This document shows, in pieces, positions 1 to 13,311 of a DNA stretch of 64,000 nt. The DNA is from Polytrichum commune (lineage: Eukaryota > Streptophyta > Polytrichopsida > Polytrichales > Polytrichaceae): the NCBI GenBank assembly GCA_950295325.1, contig OX485804.1:44564429-44628428 (forward strand), in the 5' to 3' direction. The translations under genes were made by a program, and so were the position numbers. Numbering within the stretch: position 1 is the first letter of the stretch; every line of letters starts with the position of its first letter. The notes below the pieces were generated by a model. The model made no database searches. It saw only the letters and a list, made by a program, of their open reading frames with translations, and had not been told where the DNA came from.

Positions 1-1109
1 CAACACCTATGATCCACCTAGTCACAGTGGAGGTATCCAGGTGAATTGGATGTTTTTAATTGACCATGTGGGAACCTAGGGGCTTGCCCTTGGGGGGAGA
101 TAGGTGTTGGCTAGCTTTGTCCACAACCGTTCAAGGTGTTCCCTTTCGAAAACATGCAAAAGTTGTCAAGGGCCCTTTGATTCTTGTTATGCCCATTTTG
201 GGATTGCATATACACTTAACCCTTAACTTCCTAAGGAGGCATGTTTTGGGCTTTTGAATTACTCTTCAAGGCAATTTCATCCAAAAAGAAGGTGTTAGGA
301 AGTCACAATGGGTATCATTGTGTTCTTCGTGAAATTGTCTTGTCAATGGCGATGGTCCCATTCCAATATGAAAAGATGGTTGTTCACAAGACATTTTTAA
401 AGTCAAGAATGAACTAACTTTCCCCTTTTGTTGATACATTACTGTATACAATAACCCCATATTGTTTTGATTGAAAAGAGTCAAAATTTTATGGACTCTT
501 TCTCTTACCTCGTAGTGTATGTTTCTACCTAATATAATCATGGGAGTTTTGACTCTAATTTTATTGCATATATTTCTCACAATTTTTCAAAGTTTAATGA
601 TTCTAAACCATATTATTAACAAATCACAAAACTACTAAATATTGTGACCGTATTGATGTGATCTCAAAATCACTAGCAACAACTTTTCTTTTTAAGTACA
701 ATAAAACTTGCGCTCTAGAAAGCTTACTTTTAGATGATCTAACGAAACCGTAATATACTTCAAGAAGTTAAGGGTTAACACTAACTCAAAAACGAAGCAA
801 CACTACAATTCACACCGGTGGCAACATCGGAGTCATCTCTCTTCTTTCTAGTTCATGTATGTGTGTTTTTATAGAGGTCATTGAATTTCATCTACATTGA
901 AATATTGGAATATGGTTTGCACATGAGTCTCAACCAAAGTAAGAATGTTGGAATAAAAGAGCTCGAGTCTACGATATGTCTATTGAAGTTGTTTTCCTTT
1001 TTAGAATCTTGTGGAGCATATAAGCGGGTTGGAACCCCTACAACATCTCGAAATACTTGATCTCGCAGACAATCAAGTACAAATGCAACAACCCAATCTC
1101 ATTTATGAA
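1..1109. other. intergenic, no gene seen
   Basis: AT-rich sequence. The short open frames here lack family resemblance, splice signals or codon bias. I see no gene or clear element termini. Confidence 0.5.
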
Positions 1110-2350
1110 CTTTTTTTTGTAGATGGAATGACTTTTTTATCTACCACTTGTTGATGGCAAGGTTCATAACATTAGTCAACACATACTTTCAACTGGGAGT
1201 TTAAACACGGGAGTTTAATCACAACATCTTGGATATCCTTACACTTCACGTTATAATGTCAGCCTGGTGATATGGAAAGACCCTTGCTCTGTTGAGTAAT
1301 GTTATGTTGGTGCTCACTCTGTTGGAAGTTCTCTACACAAATAGGCTCCTCGACAACCCAATAACTATGGTTCTAATACACTTTCAATTGGGTGGGCCAT
1401 GCAATCCTAGGAGTATAATCACAACATCTTGCATGTTCTTACACTCCACGCTACATTGTTAGCATGATCATATAGGAACTTTTTTTGTGGATGGAATGAT
1501 TTTTTGTCGACCACTTGTTGATGGCAAGGTTCATAACATTAGTCAACACATACTTTCAACTGGGAGTTTAAACATAGGAGTTTATTCACAACATCTTGGA
1601 TATCCTTACACTTCACGTTATAATGTCAACCTGGTGATATGGAAAGACCCTTGCTCTGTTGAGTGATGTTATGTTGGTGCTCACTTTGTTGGAAGTTCCA
1701 TGCACAAATAGGCTCCTCATCAACCCACTAATTATGGATGTAATACACTTTCAATTGGGTGGGCCATGCAATCCTAGGAGTACAATCACAACATCTTGCA
1801 TATCCTTACACTCCACGCTACAATGTCAGCCTAGTGATATAGGAACACCCTTGTTTTGTTCAGTAATGTCATGTTTTGGTGCTCACTCTGTTGGAAGTTC
1901 CCTACACAAATAGGCTCCTCAACATCCCATGAACTATGGCTCTGATACAATTTCAATTGGGTGGACATGCAATCCTAGGAGTATAATCACAACATCTTGC
2001 ATATTCTTACACTCCACGCTGCAGTGTCAACTTGTTGATATAGGAAGACCCTTGCTCTGTTGAGCAATGTTATGTCGGTGCTCACTTTGTTGGAAGTCCC
2101 ATGCACAAATAGGCTCTCCCAATAACCCACTGATTATGGCTCTAATATACTTTCAATTGGGTGGGCCATGCAATCCTGGGAGTATAATCGTAACATCTTG
2201 CGTACCCTTACACTCCACACTACAATGTTAGCATGATGATATAGGAAGACCCTCGCTCTGTTGAGCAATGTTATGTTGATGTTCACTTTGTTGGAAGTTC
2301 CATGCACAAATAAGCTCCTCAATAGCCCACTAACTATGGCTCTAATTTTT
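1110..2350. repeat. tandem array of ~200-bp units
   Basis: The phrase ACAACATCTTG followed by TTACACTYCACG recurs at about 1225, 1421, 1587, 1788, 1990 and 2190, giving a period near 200 bp with one shortened interval. A longer block beginning near 1110 recurs near 1476. Each unit also has an 'AAATAGGCTCCTC' phrase and a stretch resembling TATGGCTCTGATAC, which is close to the complement of the initiator-Met-tRNA primer-binding site of plant LTR retrotransposons. The array ends abruptly near 2350. It may be tandemly reiterated LTR-like or TRIM sequence in reverse orientation; that origin is inference. Confidence 0.75.
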
Positions 2351-2980
2351 ACGTACATATGTATGTTTGTTGTTGTGCTATTGTACCACATAGATACGGA
2401 AAGTGAGAGGATTGGATTGTTTGCCTCAACTACGACAATTGAATTTATCGGGAAATTGTATAAAATCGGCGGATGATGTGGTCCACTTGATGGTATGGCC
2501 CTTTTTCATAGTAGAGGATCCTATGATGTAAATTCAATCACTTCCAATAAATGGCAATGTTCAAGACACACCACCAAACCAAAATATCCATGTCAAAATA
2601 GAGATCAACCATGTAAGAGATGGTCTCTTCACCCATGGATTACAAAGATAGAGCACGATCACCCAAGATTGGTCACCATTTTCAACCCATGCTCCGTGTT
2701 TCTAAGTAGTTATCTAAGTAAATCAAACATCTACATAATAACGATGGTTGTACGAATGTAGGATTGCAAGAGCATCCGATCACTTGACATGTCCAAGAAT
2801 AGGATTGACAACGAAGAGGCTTTACATGTGTGTGTTCTCTCTTTCTCTACTATATATATAGAGAGATTATTGTATGTCCATATTGTAGGAGGTCAACATT
2901 GATTGTTGGGCTTGCCTAAGCAAACAACTATACCAAGTAGGATATTTAGTGTCACTTATTATTTGGAGTTACACAATCAT

Positions 2981-3014
<34 letters not shown>

Positions 3015-3719
3015 GGACCTCCTTACTTTCTCCTTGCCATTTTAAAAAGTGCACAAGGTTGCTAAATTGAAGAATATTATGATGGAGGAAATACATTCAA
3101 CACTCATCATGAGTTATGTTATTGCATCGTAATACCATACTTATACTAAGAACATTATTGTGTTTTTTTGGTTGGTTGCAACTAGATACTCCGATCGATT
3201 CCACTAAACCTATTACGAATGACGGGAAACCAAGTTCTTTGCGTCACTTCACAATATCGAAAGCAAACAATAGCATCAATGCCCACGGTAGCACTCCAAG
3301 GCTAAATTGCATGTATATCACATGTCACAAACTTTTTCTATACGTGTTTTCAATTTCGTCTCTTTCACATAAAAGACCGAAAAACTAAGATTTAAGTGTA
3401 TTTGGATTTATGCATGAATTTTGGACAGTTCAAGCCGTCAATATGACGTACATTACATCGTAAAACTACACACATGTGTTGATCAACATACATGGAATAC
3501 AAACATTTGAAGTTGTGGTTGTTGCTTTTGTTATTGTCATTTGATGTTTTCTGTCTCCATAAGTGCACATCCCTTATTACTTATTTTTGGACAAGTGATT
3601 TTTCTAGTTATACTTAAATGTTAGTTAAAGATTATTGTAATCCAATTCACAAAAGTTTTTTTTTCGGCTAGCACATTCACACAACTCGTATATGAAATCC
3701 CCTTCTTGCATTTCTCTAG
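2351..3719. other. intergenic, AT repeat and MITE remnant
   Basis: It contains a dinucleotide (AT)n run at about 2983-3012. Just before that, at about 2945-2980, is a truncated end of the palindromic-ended MITE family seen complete at 55.2 and 61.0 kb (TATTTAGTGTCACTTATTAT). No convincing upstream exon for the gene starting at 3720 was found here. Confidence 0.5.
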
Positions 3720-6476
3720 CTCAATTATTTGGATGAAAGTCCGGTTTTCGAGAAGGAAAGACGACTTGCTACTGCTTGGGTGGAAGGTGGGCATGAGGTG
3801 AGATTTTAGTATCTTCTATTGTAACTTTGTAGTGAACACCACTTGTTGTTTTCGCCTTAAAGTGCGTATAAAGGGAAGACCCATTTGGAAAGCAAGTGTT
3901 GTGAAGGCCACCATTGTAATATTACATATAAATATAAGATGATGAGCCTTTAGGGGAGGAAAAACCCACTACAAAGACAAAGAGTTTGGGGGGCAAAAAG
4001 TAACAAACTATATTTTGACTCTCAAATGTTGATTAATGAATGGAGAATATGTCCAGTTCCAAGTGTTTTTGCAATGTTAATCAGTAACTCAAACACACAA
4101 TAATTTCACAATCAAAGATCTCTATGCAGGCATTTCAAACTTTTATTATCCAAATGGACATCGACATGTTCTTAAGTAAGACTTGCTATGCATTTGTAGG
4201 CTGAGAAAGATATGAGAACTATTATAAGCAATGAAGAGAAGGCGGTAAGAGAGAGGCATCGTCAAGGCAAGTTTTTAGTGATTCTTTATAATCACCCCCA
4301 CAACCTTAAGTTTTTGACAATTGTGGGTTATTAGACAAGGTTGGAAACTTCTCATGAAATTGAAATATGTCATGTTCGTACGGTTGGTATAAAATCAATG
4401 CATGCGGGTTTAATCTTATGTAAGAGACATCCAAATGTGTCAATGACATTGTTGTTTACCTACTATAGATTTGTGTGAGAATCTATTATAATAAAGAATG
4501 ACAACGTAGTCTGAGTATGGGTGGTTAGATATCAAATTCTTCTTGTTGGTGTAGTATGAAACTTGATTTTTTATATTTGAAACATATATTGCAAGTGTAC
4601 TTACACGCAAAAGCAAGACTATGTACCATGATCATACATTTGGGGGCTTCAATGTATGACAATGGTACATAGTGTTCCGTTCGGTTATATGTTGCTTTTG
4701 GGAATTCTTACTTGCAAGGGAAATCATGAGATGAATCCTAACAACACACCTCTTTATTTGAAGCTTCGATTTCATCATATTATCTACTTGGTCCTCATCT
4801 CAATTTAACACCGACAACGAATCTCTTACATACTATGGACACAAAATGATCATTTTCCCCTCAACATTTGCCACATGTCATGCTCACGTTCGCCATAACC
4901 CACTTCTATCTTACGTGGAAACTTTATTATAGCACATGTGAAGATAAAATAGGGAATGGTCTACAGTAGCTTGATACATGATACTTTAATGACCTCACAT
5001 ACTTTCTATATGCAAAATGTATTTTGAAAGTAACGATTTGGTGTTCTATGTATTGATTTGAGATCTAGCAACTCTTAGGGAAAGTTAAATATTGAGAAAG
5101 GTAGTGTATGATTTATGTAATGCTCTAGTTGTATATGGTCACCATTATGATAGGAATTGAATGCAATTCTTAAGAAATATTACTAGAATTTCACAAAATA
5201 AAAGCCAGAAGATATATGGTAGTTGTATTGATACAATGCTAGAAATTTGCACATAGTCAATTACTCCCATGTGTTGATAAATTACTACTCAGTGGAATGT
5301 GGAGACATAAAAGGAATTTTATGTTTTGGGAATCCTATTGCAGCCTTTGAAGACATGAAAGCGAAAGCTAAGAAAGAGCATGCGGAGAAATTAATGAGAC
5401 AAGAGGAACTTGGACATTTGAGACGTGAAGAAGAAAAATTGGAGGAAATGAGAATTGAGAAACAAAGGGAAGAAGATTTAAAGATACAAGAAGCAAAACA
5501 AAAACAACATGAAGATGGAATGAGATTTGAGAAACATGAAGAACATGATGCTCAGAAAACAAAAGAGGAGGAAGGAGATGCAATAATTGAATCACATTCT
5601 CGAAATGACGTGAGCCTTCGTGATTCAACATGCACATCCACGCCAGAAGGTAAGAAGCGAGGAGGCAATGACCTTGGATATGAATATCCGCAAAAAGCAT
5701 GCAAACAAAGCCTTGATGAAATGGATTCAGACGAATGTGTTTGTGAAGTTGTACAAACCTTTATGGAACTTGATTGTATTGATCAAGGGCCCGACAACTC
5801 ACAATCAACTTCATCCATTAATCACAATGATCTAAGGAATGTTGCTAGAAGCATATTATTTGAGGCGATCAAAGACTTCAAAAGTACAAAATTTGATAAT
5901 TTCAAGCTCTCTGAGGACACACCAAGGGTTTCAAACGGCCACGAATGTCAAATTCTATCAAAAGATGCTCATGTAGAGGAAATCAAAGTGGTTAATAATG
6001 CAATGACTCAACAATGTATGCAAAGATATGAATCAAGAATTATCCAAGAATCAAAAGAATCATTGCAACCCATCTTCTTGCAAGATGTTGATGTATTTGA
6101 TGTCAATCAACACGCTACATCAAATAATCAAGAATTACTAAACGTATTGATCTTGAAGAAAAGCTTGCAAAAGAGGACACTTCAGAGGGCAATGGAAAAT
6201 GTTGACAAACGTGATAGGGAGAATCTTGACATTGAAAAGGATAATAACATGGGATTACAAGTGTTAGCTCGACCTACTATATGGGGGACAAAGAAGTACC
6301 AAGATTTGTGGGCAAAGGCTGCAACAATTGATGATGATATGCACTCGGAAGATTCTACCTCAAGTTGTTGTGATGAAGAACTTGTGTATGATGAGGGTCA
6401 TTTGCACGATCGTCATACCTCTAAAGAGTTTGAAGGTGAAATTGTTTATAGTAATAGTACTATGAATGTTGTGTGA
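3720..6476 (+). CDS. charged coiled-coil protein of unknown function (3 exons, 5' end unresolved)
   Basis: I do not recognise the family. Three segments join in frame: exon 3720-3797 (acceptor CTCTAG, donor GTGAGA), exon 4200-4266 (acceptor TTGTAG, donor AAG|GCAAGT), exon 5344-6476 (acceptor ATTGCAG, stop TGA). The second intron would be of GC-AG type, and the codon split across it reads Ala. The joined product is at least 425 residues. An Asp/Glu/Arg-rich start is followed by about 75 residues of heptad-like Glu/Lys/Arg-rich helix (LRREEEKLEEMRIEKQREE), then an acidic Ser/Asp-rich tail with a DDDMHSEDSTSSCCDEE patch. No membrane segment or signal peptide is seen. The unspliced open frame reaching back to 5247 has no ATG before 5344, which supports the splice. 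The starting Met, and any exon upstream of 3720, were not found; the first ATG of the large exon is just inside it. It could be a decayed gene. Confidence 0.55.
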
Positions 6477-9400
6477 TATTCACATTTAATCGTTATAAAA
6501 ACTTGAACATGATAATTTCTAGTGGGTTTAGAGCATCCAATTGCCTTGCCTTCGTAAGTATTTGTTCATGTTTTCATATCAAAAGAAAGCTTTCATTGTT
6601 TGTGCATATGATAAACTCTAAACAACTCAAACCCATGAAAGTTCATAATATAATGGTTTATTATTTTAAGTTCTTGTCAATACACTTGGGATGGGTGTTT
6701 TGTATAGTGGTAAAAACTGTAGGTGTCAAGTGCCTGTAAAAGGATATGAGAATGGGCTCATATGGTGTTGATTGATTTGGACCTAATTTGACTATGACCT
6801 TGATTGTTACCTTGGAGCCATGCTCTCATCATTGTTTCTCAAACACTCGAAATATTGTTGTAGTCATCATGAAGTTGTGACACTATTTTTGTCAATTTCT
6901 TAATGGACTAAATCTTCAAAAATCGGATAACCATATCACTTGAAGCCATTCAATAGAGAGCAAAGAAGATGTACTAGTTTCAACTCTCTAAATGAGCTCG
7001 CCATCTCTAAATGATGCAAGGAAACACGTATAAGGAAGTAAGAGAGTTACCCTGTAGGTTTTGTGGATCTTTTTCTTTTCCATCATAAATCTACTAGGTA
7101 AGTCAAACCCAAAATTATCTCCAAATGATATGAAAACCAAGTCATCTAAGACTTGGGAGTGACATTTTAATATGAATGAACATGCCACATTTCTTCAAGT
7201 TTTGAGTGGCCGTGGGTAGTTGGGGTGGACCTCATATACAAAGTAAGCATTTGTTTTGATTACAAAGCCAAAATGAAACGTTTAGATCATCAAGACTAAT
7301 ATTGCATGACTATTACTCTAATGGACAATGACTGAGATACTCTTTCCACCTCATCCACCTTGTATAGTCCACCTTCAATAAATATTACACTTATAAACGT
7401 TAACTCATTATATTTGTTAACAAAATCGTACTCCCCTCATATTGCTAACTAGAATGTTAACTATGTTAAATGTTAACAATAATTTACTCCCCTCTATGTT
7501 AATTTGCCACTTATAAATGTTAACCTACAAAATACATCCAATATTGTGTGATGACATCCATTACATTGACTCACAACCTTTCAAAGTGGCAAAAGCCACC
7601 AAATTTGACTTTTGTGATCAAATTTTTCATATGGACTATATTGATTCTTATTTTGTTTCATAAAAATAAAAGATTGATTTGATACACAAATTTTATATAT
7701 GATAATTTGCAAAACTCTCCCTTTATAATTGTAATAAATTTATATTTGTTAAGCATTCAAAAAGCTCTCTTTATAATTGTTACAGTGTTAACTCACTATA
7801 AATGTTAGGAAAATTTTACTCCAGAGCCTAACATTTATAGAGGGTGGATTGTAATACAATTTTATAGTGAAAGATGAAGGGTTCAATCATGAACCCTCTA
7901 AAAATACACTCCATGCTTGGAAAAGGTGATATCAAGGTGACATTAAAGTTATGGTTCCGCTCCTTAATGAAAACTTGCTTACACCTTTCAGTGTTGTGTT
8001 TTTTTATTTTTTATTTTTTATGTGTTGTGTGTTGTGTGTGTTTGCACTTCTAGGATGAGTTTTTTGCAATTTTCCTTTTTGTTTTTTAAGAAGGAAAAAC
8101 AACAAAACATAACAAACACATCATAGTAAGCACTTCACTGGAGCTAACTATATATCATTTCACCCCATTTGACAAATTCACCAAATTATGGCATCGTTGA
8201 CAACATTGCCTCAATATCAACAAATATGCTTCACATTTTTCTTTCTTTTTTTAGCATTGCAACCTTCATTATATACCAACCAAGCAATGTGTCTTACTAT
8301 GTGAAAAAAGAACTCCCCCATCGTTGGTTACTATTAGGGACACCTTTGACATGAGGCAGTAGCACTTGTCCCATAGCCTTGCTTAGTTAACCCGCTTCGG
8401 GTCCACATATGAGCTCACAACTATAATCAAGGTGAAGCATCCTCATTCACGCCAACCCTAGAGACTACATGTCTCTAGGTCCTACATAATGTCCAAGCTA
8501 AGTGATTAGTCTTGTTTTGTCCAACTACTACCAAGGTCTTGAAATGTACTCTTTTTGGTTGGATGAGGGGCTATCCCAACCCCAACCCCAACCCCAACTA
8601 CACACTTTGCTCAGGCCACAAAATTGACACGTGGCCACACCTACTCTCCACCTACACCCACCCACACATATTTAAAAAGCCTTCACATAGCCAAATGCAA
8701 TAAAGCAACACACCAAATAGCCCACACACTCCAATCCAACAAAGACACTAGGTGCTATACCGGCAAACCAACACAACCGGCCCCAAGACGTACATCACAA
8801 TCCCATAATCATTAATTCAATGCACATGCCTCCCCCACACATGCACATGCATGGCCTAGCTAAGACCTGACATATTATGTATATTAGGTGCCCCTACAGA
8901 TAGCCATACACCCATCCCCGCAAATCTATCCATGCAATTCATAGGATTCACCCACTGCCATGATAGATTCGCAAATATTGCCATAGGAGAAAAAACAAAC
9001 AAATATGACCCCTCACTCAAACGTTAATAGTGCGGGATGGAATGTTAACCCCTAATATTGTCACATCAAAGGTATGAGGAGCCGTACACAAACAATCACC
9101 TGAAGCCTTAGAAAAACTTTTTTTAAAAATAAATAAAAATAAGTAAATAAACCCTTGAAAAAGACAAAAAAACTCATGAAACACGTACATCTGATAGCCA
9201 CAGAATACCTCACATACCTTGTCCTAAATAAAAGATAGCTTGACAACAACCAACCCAAGTTGACATGCCCCCACAAACCCAAACACCACCCCTCTCCCCC
9301 CTTGAAAGCGTTATTTAAACCAACTACACATCATCTTAGTGGGTTTCAAACCCTAAACCAATTTGTAAATAAATGTGCATGGTTGACAAGTGCGAATACG

Positions 9401-10069
9401 GGAAAGGGAAAAAATTTAGTAGTCGCACATGTATAAGAGACTACATCAACAACATCAACGCCATATGTGGGCACTCTCTTTATAGATTGAAGCATTAGCA
9501 CCGATGCCTAAGGCATGGATACCTACATCGAGTACTAATCTCATGCAAATACATGTATTTGAGTGAAATATGGCAAGGCATGTAGCTTGAAACAAACACA
9601 AGAAAGACACGTGTTACAACAAGATAGAAAGAGTACTCTTCACTTTGACATTTGAAACAACAATCTTCACGACACACACTTGGCTAATTGAACAAGATAT
9701 TCATAACTGGACAACTAGTCTAAATTTGCACTAGTTGCAGCATCCATGGTTATATTCTCGGGGCCCGCATGAACGAACACTCAGTCTTTAATAATGTTAT
9801 GTTCGTGATCCCATCCAACGGTTAAAAGTGTATGTAGAGATGGAAGTGTCCGTTATAGGCCGTTATTTGGGCACACCGAGTCTACTAGTCTTTGATGTCT
9901 TTCCGAATTGGATTAGGGTTTAGATGAATAAAGTGTGAATGTAGGGGCCCCACACCGTCATAGGATGAGGAATGTTGGGTTGATCTTCTCTTCCAATTGG
10001 ATAAGGGCCCATGGAAAGGCACAAGTTCCAAGGGTATTGTCCATAGTACAAAAATTGATAAGCTATCAC
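6477..10069. other. intergenic, no gene seen
   Basis: AT-rich sequence without supported coding. A short CCCAAC-type run occurs at about 8577-8600. It is too short and too isolated to be a telomeric array. Confidence 0.5.
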
Positions 10070-10440
10070 AAAGGCTAAGGTATGTGGGTGCTATTCGGTG
10101 CATTTTTCATGTTCTCCAACTTCTACTAACTGGATTCACACCAAAAACCAAATTGTTTTGCATTAGCAAATCTATGATGAAACATCTCCCAAAACCGGAT
10201 TGGAATTGGACCTCCCTTGATTTAGTCATGGTCATCAGAAGTGCATGTTTCTTGATTTCTTAACTACATACACATGTCCTCTCGATTGCGTTCATTGTTA
10301 AGCGTAAAATAGTTATCAATATTTGAAGACATGGTCCAATCTCTTTTTAGCACGTGTCTTTGTGATGTCTGCTCTTTGATTCTCACCGGATCACGTACCA
10401 ATCAAATATAGGAGTCCAACAAAGAAAACGAGTAACTTAA
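10070..10440 (+). repeat. dispersed repeat R2, copy 1
   Basis: It shares ordered phrases with three other places. These are TATGTGGGTG, TTCTCCAACTTCTACT, a TTAGCAAATCTA block, TTTAGTCATGG, and a GTCCAATCTCTTTTTAGCAC block. The other copies are at 16.05-16.44 kb (inverted), 47.15-47.64 kb and 58.84-59.15 kb. No coding capacity or clear termini were seen, so the class is unknown. Confidence 0.6.
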
Positions 10441-10554
10441 GACCCAACTACCTTATATTCAAACCCTAAAGTATGTGAGGAGTCGAGGGTGTGTGAATCA
10501 TGGTGTCGCTTCATTGTTGAAATGGTCTAACTTAATTGGGGTCGCTTTGAACTA

Positions 10555-10575
10555 CACTAAATATTGTATTTAGTG
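10555..10575. repeat. 21-bp palindrome flanked by TA
   Basis: A near-perfect palindrome with arms CACTAAATA and TATTTAGTG, flanked on both sides by TA. It matches the outer ends of the TA-flanked MITEs at 55.2 and 61.0 kb, so it may be a minimal remnant or excision product of that family (inference). Confidence 0.5.
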
Positions 10576-10944
10576 TAGTGTCTCCGGTTCTACTTGTCTT
10601 GGTCAATACCAATCACAAACCGCCTATTTAATGTCACAAACACTACATGTATGTAAGCTTACAATTCTTTGTCATACCTTGTAATTTCTTTTTTAAATAT
10701 TGGGCATTACAAATCTACAATGTTGCAATTATTGTCACCTACTAAGTAGATTGTCATCCAAAATTCAATCATCCATGACAATATTTCCTTACTCAAATGT
10801 TAGGTAGCAAAATGTGCCAAACTTTAATTCAAAAAAAGGAAGTTAGGCTGACAACACCTATAAACTTATACATAAAAAGTGTCATTAGAGAAATCACCAC
10901 AATGACATAAAATACCATATGATAGTAAATACAATATTTATTGT

Positions 10945-11430
10945 AGAGCTTGAGGTCTCGATCCGAGATGTACAAAATTACAAATTATGTGATTGGTCGA
11001 GAAGCCAATGATGGTCCAAGTTCACTTTACACTGGACTTTGAAGGGTTCGAAGACCATAGAAGTTTGAATGGATGAAAAAATGTACATGACGTCCTACAT
11101 GGTAGCAAGTGGATAATATTTCATGGTCTACCAATTAATGCATTGGGTCCATAAAAAAAAAGGTGGGTCAAAACACAAAACTAGGGATTGTGATAGTCAA
11201 TCAATTTGACATTGACTCCTAGAAATAGTGTATTGCCATGGTGAGGATCCGAACTCGAACATATGTTGCAGTCCCTCGACACAGTCCAATCTTAACTCCA
11301 CACTAAGCCTAAGGGCCCATCAATTGCAAAGTCGGATTTCTATCCCCCGTGGTACGGACTTTATATGATTTTCAAGGGACCTTAACTTTTCATGGTCATG
11401 GCTCTTGGTATGTACGTAAAGCAGCCCTAA
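10945..11430 (+). repeat. dispersed repeat R3, copy 1
   Basis: The block from 'GAGCTTGAGG' through 'GTGATTGGTCGAGAAG', 'CAAGTTCACTTTACACT' and 'TTTCATGGTCTA' is repeated in diverged form at 42.84-43.23 kb. The middle also resembles the Harbinger MITEs nearby (CAAGTTCACTT..., CTTGAGGG). It is probably a related non-autonomous element that has lost its ends. Confidence 0.5.
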
Positions 11431-11901
11431 GTCAATATGTGATCCCGAAACGAACATCTTGAGAATTAGAGAGTCCATGAAGATTAATACTTTCTTTTAA
11501 AGGTGGACACCTTGAACATGTATGGACAAGTTGGTTTGCACCTAATGTTCCCCAAGGACACCCCCCTAGGTTCTGACATGCTTGGTTGAAAATGCTCAAT
11601 ACACCCATGTACCTTAACTACAATTTGAATGCATTGAAAATCAAATGCTATGATGTAGGTCACTCAATTGAGTACTATTCCATCCTTAGGTGGCTTAAAC
11701 ATCCTTTGGAGTCCACATGGAATCCAAGCTAAAGCCTTGATCTTAAACCACCCTTGGGTATTGCACATTCTAAGATGTGTTATAAAAGCGTGATCCCAAG
11801 GATCTTTTGATCAATAAATAGAAAAGAAGTTGAGGCGTTGTTTCCATCCAGTTAGAACATGAAAAAGTACTTTTTGATTCTGCCATATTGAATTTGAGTA
11901 A

Positions 11902-12397
11902 AGGCCACTTCACACACGAGACTGAGAGCCCGTGACCAGTACACTTCAAGCACTCTCATTGGTGGAAAAGACGGAGCCGGTCCAAGTTCACTTCCCACTA
12001 CGCTTGAGGGACCAACGGAGTATGTGAATGCAAGATGGATGTAAAGTCTACATGGGTTCTTACATGGGATCGAATGGATCATGTTTCATGGTCACTTGGA
12101 TTATTTTAAAAAACCACTTCTTGGAGGTAGGCCCAACACAAAACCAGAAGACCACGGCATTCCAAACACTCACAACAATCAATTTATTATATTTTATCAT
12201 GTGTGAGGAACCGCGTGAATAGAGATTCATTGAAATAACATTTGGTTAAGGGCCCGGTCAGATATGACTTCACACACACTTGAGAATTTGTGACCACACT
12301 ACATGATTTTGGGTGTCTTGGGACGGCCTTTGGAAACTTTCTTTCGGGCTCTCACAATTTCATGGTCATGGCTCTTGGCTTGTGTGTGAAGTGGCCC
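11902..12397. mobile_element. PIF/Harbinger-type MITE, copy A
   Basis: The terminal inverted repeats read (A/G)GGCCACTTCACACACGAG at the left and its complement ending GTGAAGTGGCCC at the right. The element is flanked by a TAA/TAA direct repeat. A 3-bp TNA target duplication with GGGCC-type ends is characteristic of Tourist-like PIF/Harbinger MITEs. Length is 496 bp with no transposase. It is homologous along its length to the elements at 21.08, 57.77 and 62.03 kb. Confidence 0.8.
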
Positions 12398-12710
12398 TAA
12401 GACATGTTTGAGAGTTGGGAGGCTTGTTTTGGGGCATTAAGGGTAAATTTGAAACATAGAATTCGGAAGTCTTTGTGGGAGAATATAGAGTTTATTGTCA
12501 TCTATGGTTCACATATTTGGTTCTTGCATGGTTTTGTCCATGTTCCTATTTGTTGGACTAATCATCTCAATGTCCACAATTGCATGTGGAAATGCAAGTA
12601 TCAATGTTGGGAGTCTTAGATTTATCTACGAATCATTTATTAGATAATATCTATCATTGTTGCATCGTGCTCATTTATTCTTGAGTTTCCATGCAAATCT
12701 TGTCACCTAA

Positions 12711-13311
12711 GGGCCAGTTCGCATGGCGGCTTAAGTCCTAAGTCCCAAGTCTCTTGAGGTCAATCCTTGCAATCTCAATTGTTGAGAGCATAAAAGTGGA
12801 CTTACCACTTCACATGGAGTCCCAAGTATGACATGGATGCCTACATGGCAACACTTTTTGGAGGTGAGGTTTGGGACTTGTGTTGAGAGTTGGGTCAAGG
12901 AAAAACTTAGACCTAACTCTCAAGCAGCAGTATAATGATCTCGTCTTTTTCATCAAAGTGCCCTTAAGCTCTCCGCATATGGTTTGAAATGTGAAGTGTG
13001 AAACCTCTCCTCGTCCCCCTCGTGAAACGCCATCGTAATCGGGAAGGTGAAGAGAGTGAGTGTTTGTCTGTCTTTTGTCTTCTCTGTCTGTCTGCACACG
13101 CAGTGGATGAGTGGTGGTAGGAACGGTGGAGATCTTACATCGGTCAAATCTGACGGTCGAGAATGCACATGCAACGTGGCCTCACCAGGAGCCAGAAGTT
13201 GCTTTCATCGCCCATAGACTTCTTCTCGACAAAGCCTCACAAATATTTCTGCATAAAACAATGAAGACATAACTTAAATGAGTGGGACTTGGGACCCGTA
13301 TGAACTAGCCC
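12711..13311. mobile_element. Tourist-like MITE, second family
   Basis: The ends are GGGCCAGTTCGCATGG at the left and the complement-like CGTATGAACTAGCCC at the right, flanked by TAA and TAC. Length is about 601 bp. Next to the TIRs the inner sequence AAGTCCTAAGTCCCAAGTC pairs imperfectly with GGACTTGGGACCC at the other end. The open frames inside are not related to transposase. Confidence 0.6.

Noticed and set aside
1110-2350. CRISPR-like or protein-repeat array
   Set aside because: The units are about 200 bp, diverged and without short direct repeats and unique spacers; the genome is a plant's.
3116-3388. 90-codon frame as an upstream exon of the coiled-coil gene
   Set aside because: No donor site in suitable phase and no compositional similarity to the downstream exons.
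8571-8600. Interstitial telomere-like CCCAAC run
   Set aside because: Only about four to five units and not the plant TTTAGGG motif; a simple repeat.
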